DNA from: Chromatiales bacterium
GTDB taxonomy: Bacteria > Pseudomonadota > Gammaproteobacteria > UBA6429 > Thiohalophilaceae
NCBI GenBank assembly: GCA_027032075.1
Contig: JALVOC010000111.1
Coordinates: forward strand, 1 to 64,000
DNA length: 64,000 bases
Direction of reading: 5' to 3'
The position numbers and the translations under genes are program-made. The notes beneath the pieces were generated by a model, which saw only the letters and a list, made by a program, of their open reading frames with translations, had not been told where the DNA came from and ran no database searches. Positions 34,984 to 43,952 of the stretch are shown one piece after another; position 1 is the first letter of the stretch, and each line of letters opens with the position of its first letter.

Positions 34984-35819
34984 ATGAATCGCATCGATAA
35001 ATCGACAGCCTTGATGTTTTTGGTGACGGCGCCGACAGAGATATAGTCCACCCCGGTTTGTGCAATCTCCCGCACGGTCTGTAAATTCACCCCGCCGGAT
35101 GCTTCCAGGGGGATTTTGCCACTGGCCTGTTTTACCGCCAGTTTCAGCATCTCTATCTCCATGTTATCCAGCAGGATGCGATCGGCATTGGCGTCCAGCG
35201 CCTGTTGTAATTGCTCGAGGTTTTCCACTTCCACCTCAATCGCCAGCTCCGGGGAGAGCCGCCGTGCGGTTTCCACCGCGGTTTTAATCGAGCCGCAGGC
35301 ATGGATATGGTTTTCCTTGATCAATACCATGTCGTACAAACCGCTGCGGTGATTCTCGCCACCGCCGCAGCGCACGGCATATTTTTGTGCCAGGCGCAGC
35401 CCCGGAATGGTTTTGCGCGTGTCCAGGATGCGGCAACCGGTGCCGGCAATGGCGTCGACATAGTGGTGTGTAAGGGTGGCAGTGGCTGAAAGGGTTTGCA
35501 GAAAATTGAGCGCGGTACGCTCCCCGCTGAGCAAACTGTGTGCCGGACCGTGCAAGCTGCAAATGAGTTGCTGCGGCCCGACGGCTTCACCATCCGCTAC
35601 CTGCCAGTCGATATGGATACGGTTGTCAAGCTGGCTGAATACATTCTCCACCCAGGCCACGCCGCAAATAACGGCGGCTTCGCGGGAAATGATGTGCGCT
35701 TCTGCCTGCGTTTCACTCGGGATCAATTTCGCCGTGACGTCACCCGGGCCGATGTCCTCTTCCAGTGCCAGGGATACCTGCTGCTGAATGACTTCCGGCG
35801 GTAAGGGAGTGATCTTCAT
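34980..35819 (-). CDS. nadC: Quinolinate phosphoribosyltransferase (NadC)
   Basis: 279 residues. It converts quinolinate and PRPP to nicotinate mononucleotide in NAD synthesis. The motifs are LEEDIGPGDVTAKLI (16-30), SGERTALNFLQTLS, DTRKTIPGLRLAQKYAV, CGGGENHRSGLYDMVLIKENH and EVEVENLEQ. SGGVNLQTVREIAQTGVDYIS closes the phosphate site. The C-terminus MRFI is followed by a TAA contributed by a repeat element; the protein reaches full family length, so nothing essential is lost. nadA and nadB are not nearby. Confidence 0.95.
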   Translation of the reverse strand: MKITPLPPEVIQQQVSLALEEDIGPGDVTAKLIPSETQAEAHIISREAAVICGVAWVENVFSQLDNRIHIDWQVADGEAVGPQQLICSLHGPAHSLLSGERTALNFLQTLSATATLTHHYVDAIAGTGCRILDTRKTIPGLRLAQKYAVRCGGGENHRSGLYDMVLIKENHIHACGSIKTAVETARRLSPELAIEVEVENLEQLQQALDANADRILLDNMEIEMLKLAVKQASGKIPLEASGGVNLQTVREIAQTGVDYISVGAVTKNIKAVDLSMRFI

Positions 35820-35889
35820 GGATGAATGGGTCTGCTGGTTTCAAATAACAGGAATGACATTAAAAATGATTGGGCGGCATCGCCGGAAA

Positions 35890-36906
35890 TCATTCCGCCA
35901 GGCCAAACTGGACGATCACCTTGCGCAGCTCGCTTCTCAGGGTTTTGTCGATGGTGGCGCGCACCCGTTGCAGTGCTGTTTTGTCTTTTTGGGCGGCCAC
36001 CTTGATGTCCCAGCGATGGCTGCCTTCCAGAACGTCATCCTTGTTGTTGTACAGTTCGATTTGCAGGGAGCCACGGTACCAGTGCCAGCCATCGGCATCC
36101 TTGAATTTGTCCAGTTGCAGTTCGGTAACAAGGGTATAGGCGGCCTTGTCACTGTTCAGCAAGCGAAAACCGGCGCTGGCAATCGCGCCGTTGATGATCG
36201 TTTCCATATCGCCAAGCGGATCGCGAGCGACCTCGCTGTTGATACTCACACGTTGTAACAGGGAATCACGGCTGACCATCAATTTGGGTAGGATATAACG
36301 CTGTGGCAGGCCCCTGCCGGTAGGATCCACGATCTGGTAGAGCCGTTGTTCCACCTCGCGTTGTTGCTGGTATTCTATGGCGCGGTTGGCATGGGCGATT
36401 TTTGCCAATACATTGCGGGTTTCCTTGATCTGGTTGAGTTCCTGTTTGGCGGCCTCGTCCAGTTTTTTGATCCGCTGGTAGAGGATGTTCCCTACCTGGT
36501 TTCTGTCCAGTACTGCGAGGGCATGAAATTCCCCGCTCTGCGGGTCTTGCCAGATTTCTGCAATGCGGACGCCTTGCAGGATTTGTTTCGTGCGCGTGCT
36601 GATCAGCCTGTTGCTGCTGCTTTGCAGACGGCTTTGCTGTTCGCCCTTTTGTGTGTCGCTCTGGTAATGCACCTCGTCTTCGCTTGTCTCCGCCAGCCGG
36701 ACTTCAAAAATCTTGGCGAGATCCGCACGGGCACGATCCTGGGCGAGGGAGCGGTATTCGCTCTGGCCACGGCCGATGAGGTAGGTCTTCTCGGGATAGT
36801 AGATGCTGTTTCCGGCGATCCAGCCGGGTTGTTTTGGGGTCTGGCTGCTGCATGCGCCCAGCAGAAGCAGCAGGGCGATACAGGCTGATGAGTATACATG
36901 GCGCAT
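35890..36906 (-). CDS. LPP20-type lipoprotein
   Basis: 338 residues from MRHVYSSACIALLLLLGAC, a lipoprotein signal with lipobox LLGAC. GRGQSEYRSLAQDRARADLAKIFEV is the LPP20 family core, followed by QSSSNRLISTRTKQILQGVRIAEIWQD and ALAVLDRNQV. The C-terminal half (about 200-338) looks like a second, CsgG-like alpha/beta domain. I use the ATG at 36906, two bases past the upstream stop. It is last of four lipoprotein genes. An envelope role is inferred; the exact function is unknown. Confidence 0.8.
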   Translation of the reverse strand: MRHVYSSACIALLLLLGACSSQTPKQPGWIAGNSIYYPEKTYLIGRGQSEYRSLAQDRARADLAKIFEVRLAETSEDEVHYQSDTQKGEQQSRLQSSSNRLISTRTKQILQGVRIAEIWQDPQSGEFHALAVLDRNQVGNILYQRIKKLDEAAKQELNQIKETRNVLAKIAHANRAIEYQQQREVEQRLYQIVDPTGRGLPQRYILPKLMVSRDSLLQRVSINSEVARDPLGDMETIINGAIASAGFRLLNSDKAAYTLVTELQLDKFKDADGWHWYRGSLQIELYNNKDDVLEGSHRWDIKVAAQKDKTALQRVRATIDKTLRSELRKVIVQFGLAE

Positions 36907-36907
36907 C

Positions 36908-38239
36908 TTAATATCTCTGTGCATATGGCGGTATATAATGGTAGGAAATATAACGCCTTTTACCTTTTGGTAAATCAATTTCCCCCAGTTTTACGCTGCG
37001 GACGGGCCGCCCGGAAGCATCCAGCAACTCCAGGGATAGGTTATACCTCCCCGCTTTAAGGCGCAATCGGGCCATCTGGATTTTTGCCGGCAGTGTCAGC
37101 CAGCTGCGGGTATCGGCCCGCTCGACGACAAAACCGGCAATGTTGACCAGAACACCGGCAAGCTGGTCCTGTTTCCCCGCTTCGCGGGCCATGTTGTATT
37201 TGACCACCGCTCTGGCGATAGCGCGGGCGGTGATGGCAGGCATGTAGGCTTCAAGGGTTTTATGATCGATCGCATCGATGTGTTCGACTGTTTCGGTGGT
37301 CTGGCTCGCTTTCCCGGCGATCAGCCTTGCGCCCCTCACGCGGTTGCTTCGATCCTGATAATAGGGGAGGGAAACCCGGATGAGGCGGCCGCTGCCGGGA
37401 TCGACGACAGCCACATCGTGTTCCCGTTTGAGCGGCGCCAGGCCGTTATGCAGGATTAAAACGATCTCTCCCTCCCCGGCAGGCGCAGCGGTGATCTCTT
37501 CTTCGGCGATGGCGAAGCGTTGGCGCAATTTGCGGTATTCATCCCAAAGCCCCACCCTGCGCGCCATGCGTAACAGGTCGCGTTTGAGGGCGGGGGGAAT
37601 GGCAAGCGCATAGAGTTTGCTGTTGTGCAGCTGATAGGCCTGATAAGCCTTGCGGTAGGCGATCATGGCATCACTGTATTCGCCAAGATCCTCAAAAATC
37701 ATTCCGGCGAGGTAACGGGCAAAGGGATCCACGCTCAATGCGCTGTTGGGCGCATCGGACATCAACTGCCGCAGCCGCACGTCGACCTGCAGTATTTCCA
37801 CCCGGGCGGCATCGTGATCACCCAGTTCAAGGTAATTCAGTGCGGCATAGACGTGCAGCATCACCTGTTCCAGCGGTGTGCCGATATAGGTGCGGGTGGC
37901 ATCATTGACCATGAAAGCCGCGGATTCCTCGGTGATGCTGGTGGCGGCATAGCGCTGAATGATGCGCTTCGCTTTTTCGAGAGTCTGATTACTGCCGGCA
38001 AAGTCCGCCTGCATGCGTTGCAACATGGCCTTGTTGAATAAATACAACAACTGATCGCCGCTGGCATATCCCTGTTTCTCCAGTTCCAGCAGGGCGCCGG
38101 CAGGATCCTGCCGGCTGAGTTTTTGTTCGATGGGGTAAAAGCTGTGGCTGTAACTGGCGCAACCCTGAAGCAGCAGGCCGCAGATCAGCAGCCACCCCGT
38201 GAAAAAAGAGGCGGGGTGGTGCCACATTTTCTTCCACAT
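36908..38239 (-). CDS. TPR-like lipoprotein (COG3014 type)
   Basis: 443 residues with a lipoprotein signal (GWLLICGLLLQGC, lipobox LQGC). The first 240 residues are helical repeats (GALLELEKQGYASGDQLLYL, FAGSNQTLEKAKRI, LGEYSDAMIAYRKAYQAY) of the tetratricopeptide type. The rest is beta-rich and includes EGEIVLILHNGLAPLK. This protein family is usually found next to LpoB-like and LPP20-like genes, as here. The neighbouring genes lie 18 bp before and 1 bp after it. It may be a scaffold in the envelope; function unproven. Confidence 0.8.
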   Translation of the reverse strand: MWKKMWHHPASFFTGWLLICGLLLQGCASYSHSFYPIEQKLSRQDPAGALLELEKQGYASGDQLLYLFNKAMLQRMQADFAGSNQTLEKAKRIIQRYAATSITEESAAFMVNDATRTYIGTPLEQVMLHVYAALNYLELGDHDAARVEILQVDVRLRQLMSDAPNSALSVDPFARYLAGMIFEDLGEYSDAMIAYRKAYQAYQLHNSKLYALAIPPALKRDLLRMARRVGLWDEYRKLRQRFAIAEEEITAAPAGEGEIVLILHNGLAPLKREHDVAVVDPGSGRLIRVSLPYYQDRSNRVRGARLIAGKASQTTETVEHIDAIDHKTLEAYMPAITARAIARAVVKYNMAREAGKQDQLAGVLVNIAGFVVERADTRSWLTLPAKIQMARLRLKAGRYNLSLELLDASGRPVRSVKLGEIDLPKGKRRYISYHYIPPYAQRY

Positions 38240-38257
38240 GGTGCTTGCGGCGCGGGT

Positions 38258-38869
38258 TTAGAGGCGTAACTTGCTGTTCTTCACCAGTTTCTTGATTTTC
38301 TTGGAACCGATCCAGACGATGCGGTTGTCCGTCAGGCTGATGAGATTCAGATCCACCTGGTAATAGCGCAACTGGGTCTTGCCTTCCACGTCAATAATCG
38401 TGTTGATGCTGCCCTTCAGGATGAAATCGGCTCCCAGTTCCTGCCCCATGGGTTTGCGGGTGTCTTCGCGGGCGTGAGTATCCTGATCCTTGCGTTCGCT
38501 ACGCACTTCACCGCGTTGGTTCCGTGAAGCGACGAAAATGACACGGCCGGAATTGATCACTTCGCGTTCGATGTCGTTGATAAACGTTTCCACATTGATA
38601 TGTTCATGGCTGAGATTACGGATGGTGCCGACGATCACGGCAGGTTGCCGCTGATGTTTGTTGATGTAATCACTCAGCCAGTTGCGCCCCAGCATGTCGC
38701 GGATCATCTCCCTGGAAACCAGGCGTGAATCCGTGTCATTCCAGGCACCGCTCAAATCATGGGTTTCCTCGACATCGACCCGGGTTACCTGGGTGCCGCA
38801 ACCGCCCAGCAGAAGCAGAAGGAAGGCAAACAGGGCTTTGCCGGGGAGAGTTTGTGTCAGCTGCATCAT
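38258..38869 (-). CDS. lpoB: Penicillin-binding protein activator LpoB-like lipoprotein
   Basis: 203 residues with a lipoprotein signal (FAFLLLLLGGC) and a CsgG/LpoB-type domain: DLSGAWNDTDSRLVSREMI, RQPAVIVGTIRNLSHEHIN, INSGRVIFVASRNQRGE and GADFILKGSINTIID. In enterobacteria LpoB reaches through the peptidoglycan to stimulate PBP1b. ATG ATG at 38869/38866 follows AAGGAGA and overlaps the upstream stop. The disordered linker of E. coli LpoB is very short here. Confidence 0.85.
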   Translation of the reverse strand: MMQLTQTLPGKALFAFLLLLLGGCGTQVTRVDVEETHDLSGAWNDTDSRLVSREMIRDMLGRNWLSDYINKHQRQPAVIVGTIRNLSHEHINVETFINDIEREVINSGRVIFVASRNQRGEVRSERKDQDTHAREDTRKPMGQELGADFILKGSINTIIDVEGKTQLRYYQVDLNLISLTDNRIVWIGSKKIKKLVKNSKLRL

Positions 38870-39423
38870 GGTGTCTCCTTTGCCAAGGCATCAAAAATGG
38901 TGTCAGCGTGATCCGTGAGATAGCGTTTCAGATCGCTGTTCATTCCCTTCACCAGGGTTGAAACCCGTTTCACGTATTTCAGATCCAGTTCGGCAATCGA
39001 ATAGATGGTACCGGTTTTTTTATCCTTCCAGTGGCCGATGATCCTCACTCCACTCAGATTGACCTTGCTGAGATTGCGGATCTGGCGGCTCACCGACTGC
39101 TGGTTTACCGCTTTTTTGCCGGTGCCGCTGGCCGCGGTGAAATCGTTACTGATCACCTCCAGGTAGGAAGAAAGGATCCGCGCCACTTCCGCGCGGGCGC
39201 GGTTGTCGGCGGTGGAGATTTGCAGGGAGGCATCCCCCATTTCGGGGGCCTGGCCGACACCGTGAAAGAGGCGGCCTTCCTTGTCGTTGAGATACTGGGT
39301 GCCCTCATTCACCCACTCGGGGGCACTGCTGATACCAAGGTCGCTCTCAACCATGGTTTTGCCCCCGCAGGCAGTGAGAAACGCGGTGATGAAACACAGC
39401 ACGAACAAATTTTTATAACGCAT
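38866..39423 (-). CDS. LPP20 family lipoprotein, first gene of the lipoprotein operon
   Basis: 185 residues with a lipoprotein signal (MRYKNLFVLCFITAFLTAC, lipobox LTAC). GRLFHGVGQAPEMGDASLQI and TADNRARAEVARILSSYLEV are the LPP20 signature, followed by LSGVRIIGHWKDKKTGTIYSIAELD, which is parallel to the segment in the fourth gene of the operon. GGGAG lies eight bases before the ATG. Its stop overlaps the lpoB start. The two LPP20-like proteins flanking lpoB probably arose by duplication. Confidence 0.85.
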   Translation of the reverse strand: MRYKNLFVLCFITAFLTACGGKTMVESDLGISSAPEWVNEGTQYLNDKEGRLFHGVGQAPEMGDASLQISTADNRARAEVARILSSYLEVISNDFTAASGTGKKAVNQQSVSRQIRNLSKVNLSGVRIIGHWKDKKTGTIYSIAELDLKYVKRVSTLVKGMNSDLKRYLTDHADTIFDALAKETP

Positions 39424-39461
39424 GACAGAACTCCCGGGTAGTCTGTTGACTCGTCATCCGT

Positions 39462-40823
39462 TCAGGTTGAATGGCGAAGAAAATAATCATCTGACAAGTT
39501 TTTTACCAGGCCGGCGAGCAGGATCAGGCTCAGCAGGTTTGGAGCTGCCATTAGCATATTCGCGATATCGGCAAAATTCCAGACCAGTTGTAGTGGTATT
39601 GTTGCCCCTACGACGACTAATACAGTATAGATAATCCGGTAGGGCAAAATCGCCTGCGGCCCGAACAGAAATTCCGCGCTGCGATCGCCATAATAGGACC
39701 AGGCGATGATGGTGGAATAGGCGAAAAATATCAGTCCGAAACCGACCACCCAGCTGCCTGCCTGCCCCAGTCCCTGTTCAAAGGCGTAGGCGGAAAGTGC
39801 CGCCCCTTTCAGGGTGTCCGGCCGGGCTTCCCCCCAGGCCCCCATGATCACAATCACCAGGGCGGTCATGGTGCAGATCACGATGGTATCGATAAACGGC
39901 CCCAGCATCGCCACCAGGCCCTCGCGTACCGGCTCCTTTGTGCGGGCAGCCGCGTGTGCCATGGGGGCGGAGCCGAGCCCCGCTTCGTTGGAAAACACCC
40001 CCCGCGCCACACCGAACTGGATGGCCGCACCGATCGCCCCCCAGCCGGCTGCCCAGGGGTTGAGGGCGAGGTTGAAAATCGTGGCAAAGGCGTGCGGGAT
40101 TTGTCCGATATTGAGGATCAGGATCAGCAAGGCCGCACCGCAATAGGCCACGGCCATGAACGGCACGATGCGGGAGGTGACCCTGGCGATGCGTTTGATG
40201 CCACCGATGATAACCAGGCCAACGAGGATGGCGATCACCACCCCGATGAATAACTTGAATTCCTTCGCCTGGGGGAAAATATAACCCAAACCGTCCGCCA
40301 CCGAATTGGCCTGTACCATGTTGCCGATGCCAAACGAGGCGATGAGGGTGAAGACAGCGAAGGCTGCCCCCAGTTTCGGCATGTTCAGGCCTCTGGCGAG
40401 GGTGTACATGGGGCCGCCGGAAACCGAGCCGTCCGGATGATAACGGCGGAACTTCAGGGAGAGGGTGCAGGAGGCGTATTTCGTGGCCATGCCGACAAAG
40501 GCCGTGATCCACATCCAGAAGACGGCCCCCGGCCCGCCGGCAGCAATGGCGGTGGCGACCCCGGCAATATTACCGGTGCCTACGGTGGCCGACAGAGCGG
40601 TGCTCAGCGCCTGAAAATGGGTCACTTCACCGGGATCAGCGGCCTTGTCATACTTGCCGGAAACGAGCTGCAGAGAGTGGCGAAACCCCCGGAGCTGCAT
40701 GAAGCGCAGGCGCAGCGTAAGGTACAAGCCGGTTCCCACCAGCAGGACAATCGAGGGAACACTCCAGACATGGGCGGCGATGGTGCCGGTGATTTCGGTC
40801 AAGGTAGCGAACAGATCGGTCAT
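39462..40823 (-). CDS. Sodium:alanine/glycine symporter (AGCS family)
   Basis: 453 residues with about eleven membrane helices. The AGCS signatures are TALSATVGTGNIAGVATAIA, GPGAVFWMWITAFVGMATKYA and FSNEAGLGSAPMAHAAA. It imports alanine or glycine with sodium. I use MTDLFATLTEITG at 40823, which follows GGAGAGAGT; an upstream in-frame start at 40850 has no such site. Divergent from the DUF1538 operon by 132 bp. Sodium dependence fits a possible sodium/proton antiporter next door. Confidence 0.92.
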   Translation of the reverse strand: MTDLFATLTEITGTIAAHVWSVPSIVLLVGTGLYLTLRLRFMQLRGFRHSLQLVSGKYDKAADPGEVTHFQALSTALSATVGTGNIAGVATAIAAGGPGAVFWMWITAFVGMATKYASCTLSLKFRRYHPDGSVSGGPMYTLARGLNMPKLGAAFAVFTLIASFGIGNMVQANSVADGLGYIFPQAKEFKLFIGVVIAILVGLVIIGGIKRIARVTSRIVPFMAVAYCGAALLILILNIGQIPHAFATIFNLALNPWAAGWGAIGAAIQFGVARGVFSNEAGLGSAPMAHAAARTKEPVREGLVAMLGPFIDTIVICTMTALVIVIMGAWGEARPDTLKGAALSAYAFEQGLGQAGSWVVGFGLIFFAYSTIIAWSYYGDRSAEFLFGPQAILPYRIIYTVLVVVGATIPLQLVWNFADIANMLMAAPNLLSLILLAGLVKNLSDDYFLRHST

Positions 40824-40955
40824 ACTCTCTCCAGCCGAATGCTTTATCATTATTACGTTCGATGGTAACAGGGATCCCGCTGGATGCGAAAAACTCTCCC
40901 GATATTTTTATCTGTGGTATAAATCCGGTAACTTCGAAGGGTCGATGAGAAACCT

Positions 40956-41693
40956 GTGCAGAAATTCCTGACCTCCTTTTTACATTCCCTGTTTGAAAGT
41001 CTGCGGGATCTCTTGCCCATCCTGGCTGTGATCGCCTTTTTTCAGATATTCATCCTGCAACAACCAGTTCCCAACCTCGGCCAACTGCTCTATGGCACTT
41101 TTCTGGTGGTGCTCGGCCTGACCCTGTTTGTTCAGGGGCTGGAAATGGGATTGTTCCCCCTGGGTGAGGCGATGGCGTTTGCCTTTGCGCGCAAGGGCAG
41201 TTTGTTGTGGTTACTGGCGTTTTCCTTCGCGCTTGGTTTTGGCACCACGGTGGCCGAACCGGCCTTGATTGCGGTGGCGGAAGAGGCATCGAAAGTGGCC
41301 GCCAGCGGCGGTGCCATTACCAACAGTGCAGAGGCGATGGAGCGGTATGCCGATGGTTTGCGTTATACCGTGGCGTTGTCGGTGGGGTTTGCCATCATGG
41401 TCGGTGTGTTGCGTATCGTCTATGGTTGGCCGATTCAATACCTGATCATCAGCGGTTATCTCGGGGTGGTCATCATGACGGTGTTTGCGCCCAAGGAGAT
41501 CATCGGTATCGCCTATGATTCCGGCGGGGTGACCACCTCCACCATTACGGTGCCGCTGGTTACCGCATTGGGGGTGGGATTGGCATCCAGTATCAAGGGA
41601 CGCAATCCGATGACCGATGGTTTTGGTTTGATTGCTTTTGCTTCATTAACTCCTATGATTTTTGTTATGGGCTATGGAATGCTGATCGGATGA
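40956..41693 (+). CDS. DUF1538 membrane protein, first subunit
   Basis: 245 residues with about six membrane helices. The family marks are [37 protein letters not shown] and [24 protein letters not shown]1538 pairs have been reported as two-subunit Na+/H+ antiporters (UmpAB) in a halophile; transfer of that role here is inference. The start is GTG at 40956 after GATGAGAA. The next gene starts within its stop codon (ATGA). A PII-like and a CBS protein complete the operon. Confidence 0.85.
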   Translation: MQKFLTSFLHSLFESLRDLLPILAVIAFFQIFILQQPVPNLGQLLYGTFLVVLGLTLFVQGLEMGLFPLGEAMAFAFARKGSLLWLLAFSFALGFGTTVAEPALIAVAEEASKVAASGGAITNSAEAMERYADGLRYTVALSVGFAIMVGVLRIVYGWPIQYLIISGYLGVVIMTVFAPKEIIGIAYDSGGVTTSTITVPLVTALGVGLASSIKGRNPMTDGFGLIAFASLTPMIFVMGYGMLIG

Positions 41694-42484
41694 ACGAGTC
41701 ATTTAATCTTTTGCACACACTCTCTGGCACGATTTTCGATGTGTTGCCGATCGCAGTGATCATCTTTGGCTTTCAGTTTCTGGTGATCCGCCGGCCGATT
41801 CCGAATATACGCAAGGTGCTGCTGGGTTTTGTGTATGTGCTTCTGGGACTGGCGTTTTTTCTCGACGGCCTGGAAATCGCACTGTTTCCCATGGGAAAGC
41901 TGATGGCACAGCAACTGACCGCACCGGCGTTTATCTACGGCAAGGTCGGTGAAGCGATTGTTGCCATTCGCTGGCAGGACTATTTGTATGTCTACCTGTT
42001 TGCCGCCACCATCGGCTTTTCCACCACCGTAGCCGAACCTTCATTGCTGGCGGTGGCCATCAAGGCACAGGAAGTTTCCGGTGGTGCCATCAGTATCTGG
42101 GGGTTGCGTATCGCCGTGGCGCTCGGCGTGGGCTTCGGTATTGCCCTGGGCACCTTTCGTATCGTCAGCGGTACGCCGCTGCACTATTACATCATCGTGG
42201 GCTATATCGTTGTGATCATCCAGACATTTTTTGCACCCAGGAGCATCATTGCGCTGGCCTATGATTCCGGTGGGGTGACGACCTCCACCGTTACCGTTCC
42301 TCTGGTGGCTGCGCTGGGTCTGGGATTGGCCTCCACCGTACCCGGACGCAGCACCTTGCTGGATGGCTTTGGTTTGATCGCCTTTGCCAGTTTGTTTCCG
42401 ATGATTACAGTGATGGGATATGCACAGATTTCACAATGGCAGGCCAGGCGTGACAGGCAAAAACAGATTCGCACAGGAGGATAA
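41690..42484 (+). CDS. DUF1538 membrane protein, second subunit
   Basis: 264 residues, a clear paralogue of the preceding protein: [37 protein letters not shown] and [21 protein letters not shown] occupy the same positions. The shared acidic residue in the TTVAEP motif, inside a membrane segment, could be a proton or cation site. The two subunits probably form a heteromer. AGGAGG at its 3' end serves the next gene. Confidence 0.85.
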   Translation: MNESFNLLHTLSGTIFDVLPIAVIIFGFQFLVIRRPIPNIRKVLLGFVYVLLGLAFFLDGLEIALFPMGKLMAQQLTAPAFIYGKVGEAIVAIRWQDYLYVYLFAATIGFSTTVAEPSLLAVAIKAQEVSGGAISIWGLRIAVALGVGFGIALGTFRIVSGTPLHYYIIVGYIVVIIQTFFAPRSIIALAYDSGGVTTSTVTVPLVAALGLGLASTVPGRSTLLDGFGLIAFASLFPMITVMGYAQISQWQARRDRQKQIRTGG

Positions 42485-42486
42485 CC

Positions 42487-42837
42487 ATGCATTTCAAGCT
42501 GCTGATTGTATTCGTGAATGACGATAAAACTGATGCGGTCATGGATGCTTCCCGTGAGGCGGGGGCGACTGGTATCACGGTAATCAACCATGCCCGCGGT
42601 GAAGGACTTACCAAGAGCAAGACCTTTCTTGGTCTCACGCTGGAGACGCAGCGTGATGTGCTGTTGTTACTGGTGGAAGAGCATTTGAGCCGCAAAATTC
42701 TCGAAACCATCTGCAAGGCCGGGGAATTCGATGAGAAACCCGGAACCGGAATTGCATTTCAAATCGATGTGGAAGATGCGATCGGCGTAGCCCATCAGGT
42801 TGAAACCCTGACTGAATATGTGGAGGAAGAAATATGA
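42487..42837 (+). CDS. PII-like signalling protein
   Basis: 116 residues with the PII ferredoxin-like fold: MHFKLLIVFVNDDKTDAVMD (strand-helix), GATGITVINHARGEG and KPGTGIAFQIDVEDAIGV. The region of the T-loop is short and lacks the uridylylated tyrosine context of GlnB/GlnK, so it is a PII-like protein and not a classical nitrogen sensor. It lies between membrane subunits and a CBS protein, which suggests nucleotide-dependent control of the transporter. A strong AGGAGG precedes the ATG; the stop overlaps the next start. Confidence 0.85.
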   Translation: MHFKLLIVFVNDDKTDAVMDASREAGATGITVINHARGEGLTKSKTFLGLTLETQRDVLLLLVEEHLSRKILETICKAGEFDEKPGTGIAFQIDVEDAIGVAHQVETLTEYVEEEI

Positions 42838-43241
42838 CAGAGCGTAGACTTGTACGTGTGCGTGAGGTGATGAAAACCGAGGTGGATATCATCGATGGTA
42901 TGATGACGGTGAAGGAAGCCCTCACCACGATGAAGCATATCGAGACCAAAGCGCTGATCGTCAACAAACGGCACCACAATGATGAATATGGCATTGTTTT
43001 GATTTCGGATATTGCCAAGCAGGTTCTGGCTACCGATCGGGCTCCCGAGCGGGTGAATGTCTACGAGGTGATGTCCAAGCCGGTGATTACGATCGATCCG
43101 GAAATGGATATTCGTTACTGCGCGCGCCTGTTCGAACGTTTTGGTTTGTCGCGCGCCCCGGTAGTGGAAAACCGCAAGGTCATCGGGATTATCAGTTTCA
43201 CCGACATGGTGTTGCGGGGCCTGTTTCCGCATGATGCTTGA
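42834..43241 (+). CDS. CBS domain pair protein
   Basis: 135 residues consisting of two CBS modules: VREVMKTEVDIIDGMMTVKEAL...KALIVNKRH and VYEVMSKPVITIDPEMDIRYCARLF...RAPVVENRKVIGIISFTDMV. CBS pairs bind adenine nucleotides and report energy state. As the last gene of the DUF1538-DUF1538-PII operon, with a four-base overlap, it is probably a second regulatory subunit of the same transporter. Confidence 0.88.
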   Translation: MTERRLVRVREVMKTEVDIIDGMMTVKEALTTMKHIETKALIVNKRHHNDEYGIVLISDIAKQVLATDRAPERVNVYEVMSKPVITIDPEMDIRYCARLFERFGLSRAPVVENRKVIGIISFTDMVLRGLFPHDA

Positions 43242-43319
43242 ATCCCGTTGTTCGAAATGTTCAACCATGCTGACCAACAGGGTGGCTATTGAAGTCGTGG
43301 CGGTAAACGGGGCAGGGTC

Positions 43320-43874
43320 ATGCGGCAGTTGATGATCGATAATGGCTGGCTGGTGGCCGCGCAACAGGTGCCCTCTCCCAATTACGATGATCGTCCTGCA
43401 AATACGGTAATATCCCTGCTGGTGATACACGCTATCAGCCTGCCACCGGGCGAATTCGGCGGGGAGGATATCAACCGCCTGTTTACCAACTGTCTCGATC
43501 CCGGGGCACACCCCTATTTCAGTGAAATCTGCCACCTGCAGGTGTCCTCCCATTTGCTCATCCGTCGCAGCGGGGAAATCGTGCAGTATGTACCGTTCGA
43601 CAAACGTGCCTGGCATGCGGGGGAATCGTGTTATCGGGGGCGCGAGAACTGCAATGATTTTTCCATCGGCATCGAGCTGGAAGGCACGGATGAGATCGCC
43701 TATGAGGACATTCAATACGATGTGCTGCAGACGGTGATTGCGGCGATTCGGAATGCTTATCCGCATATCGGGGAAAGCGACGTTGTCGGCCATTGTGATA
43801 TCGCGCCGGGACGCAAAACCGATCCCGGTCCGCTGTTCGAGTGGCAACGGATCGGAGTGACGAAACCGCTTTAG
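43320..43874 (+). CDS. ampD: 1,6-anhydro-N-acetylmuramyl-L-alanine amidase (AmpD)
   Basis: 184 residues of the amidase_2 family, cytoplasmic. It cleaves anhydro-muropeptides during peptidoglycan recycling and so keeps AmpR-controlled genes silent. Zinc ligands are the histidine in LLVIHAISLPPGEFGG, the histidine in VVGHCDIAPGRK and the aspartate in KTDPGP. RSGEIVQYVPFDKRAWHAGES and CNDFSIGIELEGTD are typical. IHAIS replaces the common VHNIS. The start is ATG 43320; an ATG at 43332 is also possible. Confidence 0.95.
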   Translation: MRQLMIDNGWLVAAQQVPSPNYDDRPANTVISLLVIHAISLPPGEFGGEDINRLFTNCLDPGAHPYFSEICHLQVSSHLLIRRSGEIVQYVPFDKRAWHAGESCYRGRENCNDFSIGIELEGTDEIAYEDIQYDVLQTVIAAIRNAYPHIGESDVVGHCDIAPGRKTDPGPLFEWQRIGVTKPL

Positions 43875-43952
43875 GCGCGCGGCCGTCATTTCGGTTCAAT
43901 TTCACGAATGTGCCCTTGATATTAAACCCGGTAAATCGGAAACTAGTCCGTT

